From assembly GCF_013204855.1 (NCBI RefSeq), contig NZ_JABMKZ010000003.1, forward strand, positions 1 to 64,000: a stretch of 64,000 bases of DNA. Reading direction: 5' to 3'. The number at the start of each line of letters is the position of its first letter. Position 1 is the first letter of the stretch. The notes beneath the pieces were generated by a model. The model searched no databases and was not told the DNA's origin. It saw only the letters and a list, made by a program, of their open reading frames with translations. Source of the stretch: Paenibacillus alba. GTDB taxonomy: Bacteria > Bacillota > Bacilli > Paenibacillales > NBRC-103111. A program made the position numbers and the translations under genes. Of the stretch, positions 34,353-45,000 are shown in pieces.

Positions 34353-35198
34353 ATGGATCATTTCAGTAAACCTGTCGCGCTTGTGACAGGCGCATCGAGT
34401 GGATTTGGCCTCTTGACAGCTATAGCTTTAGCTCGAAAGGGGTATCAGGTTGTTGCGTCTATGCGTGATCTTGGCAAAAGCGGACTTTTGCTCGAACAAG
34501 CGGAACAAGTTGGCGTCAAGGACTGCGTGGAGACGGTGCAGATTGATGTGACCAATCATAGCTCGATTGAACAGGCTGTTTCTGATATCATGTATACATA
34601 TGGAAGAATGGATGCGCTTATCAACAATGCAGGTTATGCTGTTGGCGGCTATGTGGAAGATGTGCCAATGGACGCGTGGAGAGCGCAGTTCGAAACGAAT
34701 GTATTCGGCGTCATCGCGATGACCAAAGCCGTCCTTCCTCACATGCGCGTACAGAAATCCGGCTGTATTGTGAATGTAAGCAGCGTGAGTGGACTCTCCG
34801 CTTTTCCGGGCTATGCGCCATACAGTGCATCGAAATTCGCAATTGAAGGCTTTAGCGAGTCGCTTCGCCTAGAAATGCTGCCTTTTGGTGTTCGTGTCGT
34901 ATTGGTGGAGCCCGGCGCTTACAAGACCGACATTTGGCGAAAAGGATTCGAGGCTGTTCATACTACGGAGGAATCTCCGTATTGGAAGCTGCTCAGCCGA
35001 ATGCTGATCTATTCTCGCAAAGCCGCAGCCCATGCGCCTGATCCGCAGGAAGTCGCTGATGAAATCGCCAGGATTGTGGACAATCCTCGTCCTAAGCTGC
35101 GATATCCGCTGGGGCGGGGCGTGAAGCTGGGGCTGCGGGCAAGAAGTCTTTTGCCATGGAAGTGGTATGAAGGCGTGTTACAAAGGGTGTTGAAATGA
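34353..35198 (+). CDS. Short-chain dehydrogenase/reductase (classical SDR)
   Basis: A 281-residue oxidoreductase with the SDR cofactor motif TGASSGFG, the structural NNAG, and catalytic Ser (NVSSVSGLS) and YSASK. The C-terminal 90 residues resemble the extended tail of short-chain reductases acting on lipophilic or retinol-like substrates. ATG 34353 has a GGAGG ribosome site and is chosen over the upstream in-frame ATG 34329. It is followed by a small membrane protein gene in the same direction. The substrate is unknown. Confidence 0.9.
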   Translation: MDHFSKPVALVTGASSGFGLLTAIALARKGYQVVASMRDLGKSGLLLEQAEQVGVKDCVETVQIDVTNHSSIEQAVSDIMYTYGRMDALINNAGYAVGGYVEDVPMDAWRAQFETNVFGVIAMTKAVLPHMRVQKSGCIVNVSSVSGLSAFPGYAPYSASKFAIEGFSESLRLEMLPFGVRVVLVEPGAYKTDIWRKGFEAVHTTEESPYWKLLSRMLIYSRKAAAHAPDPQEVADEIARIVDNPRPKLRYPLGRGVKLGLRARSLLPWKWYEGVLQRVLK

Positions 35199-35236
35199 AG
35201 CAAAAAGCAAAGCAGATATGTTGAGGAGTGAAATGA

Positions 35237-35746
35237 ATGTCTCGCAAGTGGGAAAGAATGGTTAGTAAAAACTCGAAAAAAATCAACAAGGATCGCTCTA
35301 AAAAGGGGATTGCACCTATTTCCACAGATCCGGATCGCCCTGAAGTATTTAAAGGCCGCAGCATTATGCTTGCGCTGTTTTTTATACTGATTTCGATCTT
35401 TTTGCTTGCCACGTTGACGAAAACAGATGGTGATACCATGTATTGGTATACGACTTCCGCTTATTTGGTTGTTGGTGTTTTTATCTATTTTGTTCGTCGG
35501 CCTTATTTGAAAGTTTCGAAGACAAGCCTCTCCAAGAGAGGGCTGGCCAGGGAGCTTGTGCTGACGCCAAGTCATATCAAAGAGATTGTTTATTCGCCAG
35601 GCCAAGTCATTATTGACTTGAACGGCAAGTCACCGCGCTGGGTATATACCAAAACGTTGAATCGGTTCGACGTTGCGGCAATGGCGGGAAGATTGAAGAA
35701 ATTCGCCGAACAGAACCAGATTTCATTTGTAGATAAAACGGTGTAA
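35237..35746 (+). CDS. Conserved-looking small membrane protein of unknown function
   Basis: 169 residues. A strongly basic N-terminus (SKKINKDRSKKG) precedes two transmembrane helices (about 52-70 and 76-93). A C-terminal cytoplasmic domain follows, containing the PH-like pattern LTPSHIKEIVYSPGQVIIDL and RWVYTKTLNRFDVAAM. The start ATG has GAGGAG eight bases upstream. It lies 38 bases after the SDR gene, so it may be co-transcribed. I do not recognise a named family. The C-terminal pattern is reminiscent of bacterial PH (YdbT/YokE-like) modules, but this is weak. Confidence 0.7.
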   Translation: MSRKWERMVSKNSKKINKDRSKKGIAPISTDPDRPEVFKGRSIMLALFFILISIFLLATLTKTDGDTMYWYTTSAYLVVGVFIYFVRRPYLKVSKTSLSKRGLARELVLTPSHIKEIVYSPGQVIIDLNGKSPRWVYTKTLNRFDVAAMAGRLKKFAEQNQISFVDKTV

Positions 35747-35844
35747 GCCGAACTTGCAAAGCCACCAAGAAAGCCTCTACTCCGTGTGTTCCAAGCCTGG
35801 GGATGGAGGTCTATTTTTTGCAGCTGAAAGGAGATGGATTAGTG

Positions 35845-36198
35845 ATGAAGGTGACACGTATTGTTGCGAATATCGAGACGCAGGATGTGCAGGAAGCAAA
35901 AAAGTTTTACCAAGATATACTCGGGCTGGAAATTCTTATGGATCATGGATGGATCGCAACTTATGGCTCTAGTGAAGAGATGAGTGTCCAAGTTAGTTTT
36001 GCTTCTCAGGGAGGGTCTGGGACGCCAACACCAGATCTGTCGATTGAAGTTGACGATGTCGATGCTGCTTTAACGCGCATGCGGGAGGCTGGGGTTTCGA
36101 TCCTGTATGGTCCGGTTAATGAACCGTGGGGCGTGCGTCGCTTCTATGTGCGCGACCCGTTCGGCAAGCTAATCAATATCCTTGCTCATGTAGAGTAG
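35845..36198 (+). CDS. VOC (glyoxalase/bleomycin resistance) superfamily protein
   Basis: A 117-residue protein with two beta-alpha-beta-beta-beta halves. It begins KVTRIVANIETQDVQEAKKF and ends with the family-typical WGVRRFYVRDPFGKLINILAH. Candidate metal ligands are sparse and the GlxA-type His is absent, so it is more probably a binding protein or dioxygenase-like member than a glyoxalase I. ATG 35845 follows AAAGGAGATGG and gives the standard N-terminus; the longer open frame is rejected. It is monocistronic with a terminator behind it. Confidence 0.82.
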   Translation: MKVTRIVANIETQDVQEAKKFYQDILGLEILMDHGWIATYGSSEEMSVQVSFASQGGSGTPTPDLSIEVDDVDAALTRMREAGVSILYGPVNEPWGVRRFYVRDPFGKLINILAHVE

Positions 36199-36243
36199 GG
36201 AGGACCCGACAGGTGTGGAGGGGCTCTCGATCCGCAATATTAC

Positions 36244-36295
36244 AAAGAACCATAGCAGCTTCGTGACATACACGGGTGCTTATGGTTCTTTTTTG
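36244..36295 (+). terminator. Terminator after the VOC gene
   Basis: AAAGAACCATA pairs with TATGGTTCTTT across a loop of about 25 bases that contains further partial pairing, followed by a T-run. Confidence 0.7.
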
Positions 36296-36470
36296 TATAT
36301 ACGTGTTGATGCTGTAAATGGGATTACTTTAAAAGAGGAGCTGCGGGCGGCAGTATGGAAGTGGATGGATGGTGATTGGGAGGGGATTTGTGTGCGGGAA
36401 ATGTGTGGCAGAGACGGTGGGTGAGTGGGAAGGCACAAGTCAGTGGAAGTGTATGGCAGAGAAGCAGGAT

Positions 36471-36660
36471 GATGAGTAGGAAGGTACTATTGAGCAGAAA
36501 ATGCGTGGAAAGCGGGCTGAGTGACGAGTTAGGGGGATAGAGAGCGGAAAATGCGTGGTAGAGAGGGTGGATCGAGAAGGTACTATAGAGCAGAAATTGT
36601 GTGGCAGAGTGGGTGAGTGATGAGTAGGAAGGTACTATTGAGCAGAAAATGCGTGGAAAG
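36471..36660. repeat. 148-bp spaced duplication in a purine-rich intergenic region
   Basis: A 42-base sequence starting GATGAGTAGGAAGGTACTAT occurs at 36471-36512 and again, identically, at 36619-36660. Degenerate copies of its parts (GAGCAGAAA, GCGTGG, GAAGGTACTAT) lie between and around. The whole stretch 36340-36680 is G/A-rich on the plus strand and has no gene with a ribosome site. Confidence 0.7.
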
Positions 36661-36731
36661 AAGGCTGAGTGACGAGTGGGAGGGAACTACGGTACGCTAA
36701 TTACTCGTAAATGGGGTGATTGGGGAGTGAG

Positions 36732-36810
36732 AGGGAACTGAGATACGCTATTTGAGCGTTTCCCCCCTTGAAGGGGGCATAAACCGTGAAATAGGGGAAC
36801 GTAGTTCCCT
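36732..36810. repeat. Large imperfect inverted repeat with AGGGAACT ends
   Basis: AGGGAACT (36732-36739) and AGTTCCCT (36803-36810) are the outer arms. CTATTT/AAATAG are middle arms and CCCCCTT/AAGGGGG form the central hairpin. Related half-elements lie at about 36683 (GGGAACTACGGTACGCTA) and 36852 (CAGTTCCCTTT). A second cluster of the same family is at 52756-52936. Confidence 0.75.
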
Positions 36811-36894
36811 TACGCCATGAAAATGGGCGGTTTTGCACGAAATAGAGGACCACAGTTCCCTTTGGGGGTGACGGGGGAAGCCGAAGCCGCCACC

Positions 36895-37206
36895 TCAATC
36901 ATAGCTGTCCTCATCAACGCGCAGTTCGTTGTCCATAATCAACTCGGCTTCGGTTTCAAAATTCAAAAGAAGCGGGCCAGGGAGCCGCTCGGCAATCTCC
37001 TGCATGGTATCCATGGCCATCAGCTCATCTAGGGTCCGTGGTTTGGGGTCTAGGGCAAGCACCCATTCACGGAGCGCATCAATGAAAACATAAAAGGACG
37101 ATTGGAATTGATCAGCAACGGCTTCCTGCTCATCGCTTTGGTAGGCAGTCATGGCCTTCCAGTTGGCTAAAGTTGCAAGCAAGGCTTGCTCTACATGTGT
37201 ATTCAT
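36895..37206 (-). CDS. Hypothetical small acidic protein coupled to the LacI regulator
   Basis: 103 residues, acidic and mostly helical by composition, with no membrane segment, signal or recognised motif. It overlaps the lacI-type gene by four bases (ATGA), which implies translational coupling. The frame has ordinary codon use and ends just before the inverted-repeat cluster. No function can be assigned; co-expression with the regulator is the only clue. Confidence 0.6.
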   Translation of the reverse strand: MNTHVEQALLATLANWKAMTAYQSDEQEAVADQFQSSFYVFIDALREWVLALDPKPRTLDELMAMDTMQEIAERLPGPLLLNFETEAELIMDNELRVDEDSYD

Positions 37207-38219
37207 CGGTTCTCCTTAGGCGGTTGTGTCGATGCGCGAATTAAAAGCTCTGAGGGCAGAATCATCTTGCGATGCTCTTGCGCGGAATCCCCTTCGATCC
37301 GGTCGATGAGCAGCTGCATGCCCAGCAAGCCGAATTGATAAGCGGGTTGGGAGGCCACTGTCAAAAAGGGGTTGATGGCGTCTACCGGGCCAAAATCGTC
37401 AAAGCAAACAACCGAAATATCTCCCGGAACTTGCAGGCCGCGGTGCCGCAGCGATTGGATAATGCCTACAGCCAGCATATTGTTGGCCGCGAAGATAGCG
37501 GTTGGCGGATTTTCATGGTGCAGCAGGGCATCAAGCGCAGTCTCGTCGTGGAAGTCGCGGTAATTCAGATGGACGACCAAGGAATCCTCGACAGACAAGC
37601 CGCTGAGCAAATGGGCTTCGCGATAGCCGGTATAGCGCAAGCGAGCTGTTGACACATCCGGCGAACCATTGATTAAAGCGATGCGGCGATGGCCCAAGCC
37701 AATGAGATGGTCAACAAGCTTGCGAGCTCCTTCTTTGCTGTCCCCCAGCACGAGATCCGCCTCGATTTCCGGTATTTCCCGATCCAAGACGACGAAGGGG
37801 ATTTGATGCTTCTGCAGCTGCTGCAAATTCTCGAGCGATTGGTCGCCGGTTGGCGCGAACAGCACGCCATCCACACGCGTGGAAAGAATCATCTCCACGT
37901 ATCCTTTTTCTTTGGCGTAATCCTCGTCGCTATTGGCAAAAAGCAAGCGGTACCCCGCGCGAAGCGCTGCATCCTCCGCACCGCGGGCAAGCGTTGTATA
38001 GAACGGATTCGTAATATCCGTAATAAGCAAAGAAAGAATGTTCGTTTTCTGAAGGACTAAGCTGCGAGCCATCGAGTTTGGAATATAGTTGAGATCTTCC
38101 ATAACTTTGCGCACCCGCTTGCGTGTAGCCTCGCTGATTCGTCCCGTTTGGTTAATGACGCGAGAGACGGTCATGGCCGAGACGCCGGCTTTTTCAGCGA
38201 TATCATAAATTGTAATCAT
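37203..38219 (-). CDS. LacI family transcriptional regulator
   Basis: A 338-residue regulator. The N-terminal LacI helix-turn-helix reads TIYDIAEKAGVSAMTVSRVI, the hinge contains NSMARSLV, and the C-terminal sugar-binding domain has features of the RbsR/CcpA branch (SLLITDITNPFY, GYREAH, PSELLIRAST). It is divergent from a fucU-type gene. The 124-base gap holds a perfect palindrome with the CG centre expected of LacI-family operators, placed just past the fucU -10. It probably represses fucU and perhaps itself. Confidence 0.9.
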   Translation of the reverse strand: MITIYDIAEKAGVSAMTVSRVINQTGRISEATRKRVRKVMEDLNYIPNSMARSLVLQKTNILSLLITDITNPFYTTLARGAEDAALRAGYRLLFANSDEDYAKEKGYVEMILSTRVDGVLFAPTGDQSLENLQQLQKHQIPFVVLDREIPEIEADLVLGDSKEGARKLVDHLIGLGHRRIALINGSPDVSTARLRYTGYREAHLLSGLSVEDSLVVHLNYRDFHDETALDALLHHENPPTAIFAANNMLAVGIIQSLRHRGLQVPGDISVVCFDDFGPVDAINPFLTVASQPAYQFGLLGMQLLIDRIEGDSAQEHRKMILPSELLIRASTQPPKENR

Positions 38220-38273
38220 CGTTACGTTACCTTTTCGTGTCTTTCTATTTGTCTATTGTATAGAAATTAAGGA

Positions 38274-38317
38274 TTGACAGCAAGGTATAAAATTGTTAAT
38301 TTTGAGTTATCGATAAC
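38274..38317 (+). promoter_or_regulatory. fucU promoter with a LacI-type operator
   Basis: TTGACA (38274-38279), 17 bases, then TAATTT (38297-38302) forms a plausible sigma-A promoter. The perfect palindrome GTTATCGATAAC (38306-38317) sits on the transcription start, the classic position for repression. A related sequence, TTACCGATAACT, lies just after the fucU stop (about 38776). Confidence 0.7.
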
Positions 38318-38343
38318 ACACATTTTTCAAGGAGGTTCTGAAT

Positions 38344-38769
38344 ATGCTGAAAGGTATCCCTTCGATCCTGTCGCCTGAGCTTTTGAAGGTGTTAATGGAG
38401 ATGGGGCATGGGGATGAAATCATCCTAGCGGATGGCAATTTCCCTGCTGCAAGTCATACGAACCGGTTGCTGCGCTGTGATGGGCATGGCGTTCCGGAAC
38501 TATTGGAAGCGATTTTATCCTTGTATCCCCTCGATACATATAGTGAACAGCCTGTCGCGCTAATGGCTGTCGTTCCGGGAGATCAAGTAGAAACTCCGAT
38601 TTGGGGCGTATACGAAGAGCTCATCGGGAAACATGCACCTCCGGCCATTGAATATGTCGAAAGGTTTGCCTTCTATGAACGCGCCAAGAAAGCGTATGCG
38701 ATTGTAGCGACGAGCGAGAAGGCGTTGTATGCCAATATCATTTTGAAAAAAGGTGTCATTTCGAATTAA
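38344..38769 (+). CDS. fucU: FucU/RbsD-family sugar mutarotase
   Basis: A 141-residue protein of the RbsD/FucU family. The N-terminal motif HGDEIILADGNFPA carries the conserved His and Asp, and the C-terminal AIVATSEKALYANIILKKG carries the conserved Tyr/Asn segment. FucU interconverts alpha and beta anomers of L-fucose, while RbsD acts on D-ribose; length and the ADGNFP form favour FucU. An AAGGAGG ribosome site lies upstream. No fucose isomerase, kinase or transporter is adjacent, so its substrate is inferred only. Confidence 0.85.
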   Translation: MLKGIPSILSPELLKVLMEMGHGDEIILADGNFPAASHTNRLLRCDGHGVPELLEAILSLYPLDTYSEQPVALMAVVPGDQVETPIWGVYEELIGKHAPPAIEYVERFAFYERAKKAYAIVATSEKALYANIILKKGVISN

Positions 38770-38858
38770 AAGAATTACCGATAACTCTAACATTGCCTAT
38801 CGTGCTGATGAAATCGGCAGAATTTATTGCAGCAAATGAAATAAGTCTTAATGTCCAT

Positions 38859-38898
38859 ACACCTGTTCTCATCGAAAACGATGGGGATGGGTGTTTTT
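38859..38898 (+). terminator. Terminator after fucU
   Basis: ACACCTGTTCTCATCG pairs with CGATGGGGATGGGTGT around an AAAA loop, with several mismatches, and is followed by TTTTT. Confidence 0.75.
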
Positions 38899-38962
38899 GC
38901 GTAAAGAAGTCGTAAAGAAGTAATGTTGGACATGATTTCCATAATATTACACATTGTTCAAG

Positions 38963-38976
38963 TGAAAGCGCATTCC
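38963..38976. promoter_or_regulatory. cre-like site (CcpA) before the GH87 gene
   Basis: TGAAAGCGCATTCC fits the cre consensus apart from one or two positions. It lies 55 bases before the start of the SLH-anchored glucanase. It is the third such site in front of a secreted glycan-active gene in this window. Confidence 0.5.
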
Positions 38977-39030
38977 TATACTGGAAGACAGGTACTCATC
39001 TTATCTATCCATTGGAGGTATTAAAGAGTC

Positions 39031-42000
39031 ATGTTGAAGTGGAAACGGTTGCTTCTTATTTGGATGGCGATTCTGCTTATGCTGCCTTTTCAGAATGGCG
39101 CGGCACTGGCGGTTGATGCCCCTGCGGTGAATGACACAGGCGCACAGGGAGCTAGTGGCGCTGCTTTTGTGAAAATTAAGAACAAATGGCAGAGCAATTA
39201 TTTATACGAGGATGCAGCAGGCGTTATTCGTTACGGTTTTACGAGTATGTCAGATCAAACCGCTCATTGGGTGATCGAGGATGTACCTGGCAACAGCAGC
39301 TTCAAGCGGATCAAAAACCGCTCAACCGGCCACTTTATCGTGATGGGCACCAGCGTTGCCAGGAGAGATGCCTTGCGAAGCGCTGCGGTTTCCGTTAGCA
39401 CGGCTGCCGATCAGTGGCAGTTCAGGAACGGGACCGGGGAGAACTTTATCACGATTCGGAGCGTGACGGATCTCGCGCAGGACTTCTTTATTCATGAAGA
39501 AGACCAGCTTGGCTTTGCTCAGGTGAGCAGCGATATCAATGCGGCTTTCGACAGTCCGCAGTGGCAGCTTGAAGCCGTGTCTGACGAGGTTCCTGTGCGG
39601 ATCTCCAACTTGTTTAGAGAAGGACAATATTTGTATGAGGATAAATTAACGAATGAAGTTAAGTTTGCCAAGCTGCCGATGGATGACATAAGCACTTATT
39701 GGGTCATTGAACATATCCAAGATGGCGGGAGCGGCGTACCCATTGTGCGGTTAAGGAATCAGCAAAGCGGCCATTACATTACGCAAGGCACGCTATGGGC
39801 TCCGATCAAGAGCTTGCCGATGGCAGCCACGACGAAAAATCAATGGCTCATGGCGGCTGGAACGTCCGATGGCTGGTTGACGTTTAGCAACGTTTATGCC
39901 AAAGGGACGGATCGTATCCCCGGAGATCCCGATGAAATTGATGCGGGCAGTCAAATCTACGTGTTGAATACACAGTTTGAGGATACTTCGGCACGCTCGA
40001 ATAATTGGTCCGTTCTGGATCGGGCGAATGCGCAGTGGAGAATCGAACTTGTCTCAGAGCTCAAGCCGGTTCGGATCGCTAATTACACCTCAGAAGCTGT
40101 GAGCGATAAGTATCTGTATGAGGAGCAAGGCCTTGTGAAATATGGCGCTATAGCCTCGGGATCGGTCACAACGGCAGTGTATCAATGGGTCGTGGAAGAT
40201 TACAACGGAAAGAAAAGACTGCGCAACGTAGGTACGGGTCATTACATGACGGAACCGAATCAGGCCCAGCCCGCAGCTCCTTTGCTAAGCACATCTTTGA
40301 ACAGCGGGTCGACGGCAGGTCAATGGTCGATTGCAAATTCGAAGACGTATGATGATTACGTCACCGTCCAAAGCACTGTTTATGGAAATGCCTATATCCA
40401 TACTTCCAATCAGCTTGGTTTCGCTCAGTCCAGCCTAGTGAGTCCCGATGCGGACGCTGCGCAGTGGCTTTTCGAAGATCCATCTGTGATCGCAGGCGTT
40501 GAGCAATTCGTGCAAATCACGAATGCATGGAATTCATTAGCCTTGATTGAAGATGCTGACAGCAATTTGAAGTATGGCAATGTCAAAGAAGATGATCAGC
40601 GCGCACAATGGGTCATTGAGAAATTTGCTGGACGCAAGCGGATTAAGAACCGAGCGACCGGTCATTATATCAATACGGAAAATCCTGTTAACGGCCACTT
40701 GCGTGTGACGCCAGTTGAGGATTCCTGGAGAAGTGCGGTATGGGTCATCGAAACGATCAATGGCAATACCAAGCAGATTCATAGCAGCAATGACGCCAAT
40801 ACAGATCCTAATCATCAGAAATTTATCAACGTTCAGAATTTGATTAAATATGCGGAGTACAGCGAAATTCCATCGTCATGGCAAAGCAAGAACTGGCGAT
40901 TCGTTCCGGTAGCAGCGGGTGTGCCTAAGCCTATACGTTTTAAAAATAAAGCAACAAATCTCTATTTGTATGAAAATGCGGATCATGTACTGAAATACGG
41001 CGATAAGCCGGACAGTGATCTATCTTCTCTCTGGTTCCTGAATACGTCTCAAAATGATGCCAACTACAAGTATCTGATTAATGTCCAAAGCGGATCCGGC
41101 GTTACGTTGGAAAATGTTGTTCCTCATATTGAGCAAGATTCGCCGCCAGATTCGTTAATTACGTATCCAACTATAGATGTGAATTGGAAGAGTGCCAACT
41201 GGATTATAGAAGATGCAAACATTCCAGGTTATGTGAAGCTGAAGAGCGGCTGGACGCAAGCTCACTATATGTACGCAGATGTGAGCCAGCAAGATTTCAA
41301 AGTGAGCAAATTGAAAGGCAATGATGACAGCGCCTTATTTGCTATGGAAATCGTTACACTGCCTCCTAATTTGCCAAACGGTCAGAAACGGATTAAAAAT
41401 GTAGACAATGGACAATATTTGTATGAAAACAGCAGAGGCATCGTGATGTACGGCTCGCCGGCTGCGAATGATGGCTATTCCCATTGGATTATCGAATCGG
41501 ACAATGGTGTTCAGCGATTCAAAAATGCGGCAACAGGCCATTATATGTCGACGAATTCCGCGTATGAATTCATTTCTTATTCCCAAGCGCCGGATTTTCA
41601 ATCGTCTCAATGGGTTATTGAGGATATCGCAGGGGCAGGGAAATACTGGATTCGCAGTTATCAGGCAGACTTCAATGATGAGTATTTAAATGTTGTCAAC
41701 AATGCGGGCTACCCGGAGCGGGGACTGTATGCACGCAGTGCAGGCGGCAACGAGAAGAAGCTGCAATGGACGTTTGAGGAGGCTGTTCTGCCGCTGGTTA
41801 AGCCAGACCTCACAGAACAGCGCTATACCGATACGGGAACACCGATTATAGAGGACACAGGCTACATTCAACTGATTAATAAAGCTACGCAAGAAGCTGT
41901 TCAGGAGGTTAATGGGCAAGTGTCCACAGCGGCTTTGCCGAATAATTCGCCCAGCGCGCAATGGATCGTTCAGGATTTCAACGGACATAAGTTAATCAAG

Positions 42001-45000
42001 AATCGCGCGTCAGGTCATTGGCTGCAAGCTCTGCCAACGGCAGACGGAGCTATTGGCACCGGTTCTGATCGGAATCAGCTCAACAGCCAGTGGATGATTG
42101 ATGATTTCCTGGGCTACAAGCTGATAAGCTCAGCGGCAGTACCGCAAATCTTATTTAGCGATGGTTCATCTGTCAAACAGGGAGTCGTCGACGCTAAACA
42201 AGCTGTGGCTGAGTGGACGTTTGAACCTGTTCGCGGTGATGCCATTTATGAAGCTGAATATGCTTTCGTTGGCGGCGGTGTTCAAGTCGCGGCAAGCAGC
42301 AGTTCTTTTACAGGATCAGGTTATCTTGACCAATTCTCGGCGGTTGGCGCCAAAGCCATTATCGCCGTCAATGCGCAAGAAGCGGCGTCATATCAAGCGG
42401 CTGTGCGTTATTTGAACAGCAGTACAACGAATCAAACGCTAAGTCTTGTGGTTAACGGGCTCAGCCTAAGTCAGCTAACGTTGGACGCTGGCAGCGGCTG
42501 GCAAGAGAAGGAGGTCACCCTCCCATTACGTGCAGGCTATAACTCGGTGTCTTTTGAACATTTGGCGGGGGATAGCGGGATGGTTGCGATTGATCGTTTG
42601 ACGGTTCATGATTCCGTGAATAAAGCGTACCGTGGGGCCATTGAAACCTATACGACCTATGAAGCAGAGCACGGACAGACGAATGGCCAGCTAATCGGGC
42701 CTTCGCGTATTTACAGAGATTTGGCCGCTGAAGCATCTGGCAGGCAAGCGGTGAAACTTGACCAAACCGGTCAGTACGTGCAATTCCAGCTGGCGAAGAA
42801 GGCCAATTCACTCGTGCTGCGCTACTCTATTCCAGACAGTGCTGATGGGAATGGTCTCGAAGCTAAACTGGGGCTATATGTCAATGATGTCAAGGTGAAG
42901 GATCTTGATTTAACGTCCAAATACGCTTGGGAATATGGCAATTATCCTTGGTCTAATGAGCCTGGTCAAGGAAGCGCCCATCGCTTCTTCGATGAAATTC
43001 ATACGTTGATTGGAAATGTAGAAGCCGGTGCAACCATCAAGCTTCAGAAGGACAGCGGCAATGACGCGAGTTCCTATGTGATTGATTTCGTCGAAATGGA
43101 GCAAGCGCCTGAAGCTTATTCACAGCCAAGCGGGTTCCTCTCCATTAGCGATTTTGGTGCTGCTGCGAGTGATGGCTTGGATGACTCGCAAGCCTTGAAG
43201 GCAGCTATTGCGGCAGCCAAGTTACAACACAAAGGAGTCTGGATTCCGGCAGGTGTGTTCGAACTTGCCAATGACAACGGCGGCTTTATTGCCGATGATA
43301 AGAAAGACGGCGAGGAAGATACAACCAAGTTGTTCATCTTGGATGATGTGACCATTCGTGGCGCGGGCATGTGGCATACGACGCTCAAAGGCGCCAAGTT
43401 CTTTGCCAATGGCAGCCATATCGGCGTCTATGATCTGGCTATCGACGGAGAGCTCAATGTGCGCAAGGATGATGCTCACACGAATGCTTTTGAGGGTGCG
43501 TTTGGAACGGGCTCGACCGTTCAGCAGGTGTGGATCGAACATACCAAAACAGGGATGTGGATCGCAAGACCGCAGCTGAGCTATGGGCTGAACAGCGATA
43601 ACTTTACGAATGAATTCTATGTTGGCGGCTTAAGAATGCGCAATCTCATGGCTGACGGCATTAACTTCAGTACGAATACCAAGAACAGCATGGTGGAGCA
43701 GTCTCATGTGCGTTATGCCGGCGATGATGGACTTGCGATGTGGTCCACGGTGATCAAAGGGGCTTACCCTGATGATTATACGGATAATAATATGTTCCGT
43801 TACGACACGGTTCAGCTGCCATGGCTGTCTAATAATATGGTTGTGTTTGGCGGCAAAGACAACAAGATGCAGGACAATATTTTGCAGGATACGATTGGCT
43901 TGGGGGGCGGTATTGCGGTATCGACGCGCTTTAGCCCGCTGACTCCATTTAGAGGAACAACGCGTGTGGAACGCAATACCCTCATTCGCACAGGCAGTCG
44001 CGATGCAGGACTTCATGCGAATTTCGGCGCGATATGGGTCTATGCGGATACGAAAGCAATCGACAGCGATGTTCTTATCCAAGATAATATTATGCTGGAT
44101 AATACGTATCAAGGTATTTCCATTCAAGGCACTTCCCCTGTAAGCAATGTGACATTCAAGAATAATGTCATTGACGGAGCGGGTACGAATGGTTTCGAAG
44201 TGGCTAGTACGATAACGGGATCTGTGAATGTAGACAATGTGATTATTCGTCAAGCACGTATTCAAGATGTGGCGAATAGCGCGGGTTCGAATTTGACAGT
44301 CGTTGAGTCAGGGCGCGGCTTCTCGAGCATTCATCCCGATCAGCCGACGGTTCCTCCCGTTTCCAGCGGTGGTTCAGGAGGAGGGGGAGGAGGTTTATCT
44401 GCAACACCAAATCCAACTCGCATATCAGTTGCAGATAAATGGTTTACGGATGCAATCGCTGACAAGCAGCAAGCGATTACGATCAGCAGCGGTTCAACGA
44501 GCGAAGCTGTGGAGTTCGAGATTTCGCTTGCAGCATTATTGAAGCTTTACTCTGCTCTTCCTGACGCTCATGTATCTCTTCAGCACTTGAATGCAAGCTA
44601 CGAGCTTCCAGCGGATATTGCTTCATTGCTGAGCGCTGAAGCCAAGCTCCTTGATCCATCGCAGAGCAGGTTGAAAGTGAGAATAGAGAAAGTGAACGAG
44701 ACAGACCTTGCTGCGATCAAGCAAGCAGCCGCCAAGCAGGAAAATGAGCTGGTTGGGTATCCGATCCGCTTCGAGCTTAGCTTAGTGAATGGCGATCAAA
44801 CGATCACCCTAAAGCAGTTTGGCCGTATCTATGTGACGCGCACCATTACGCTCGATCGAGTGATCGATGCGAATACAGCATCAGCAGCCATTTATCATCC
44901 CGAAACAGGTGAATTCCAATACGTCCCGGCTGAATTCAAGGCCGTTAACGGGCAGACGGAAGCCGCTATCCACAGTACGGGCAATTCTATCTATACCATT

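Noticed and set aside
36215..36424. A 69-codon plus-strand frame after the VOC gene
   Set aside because: It runs through the terminator hairpin and into purine-rich repeat DNA. No Shine-Dalgarno.
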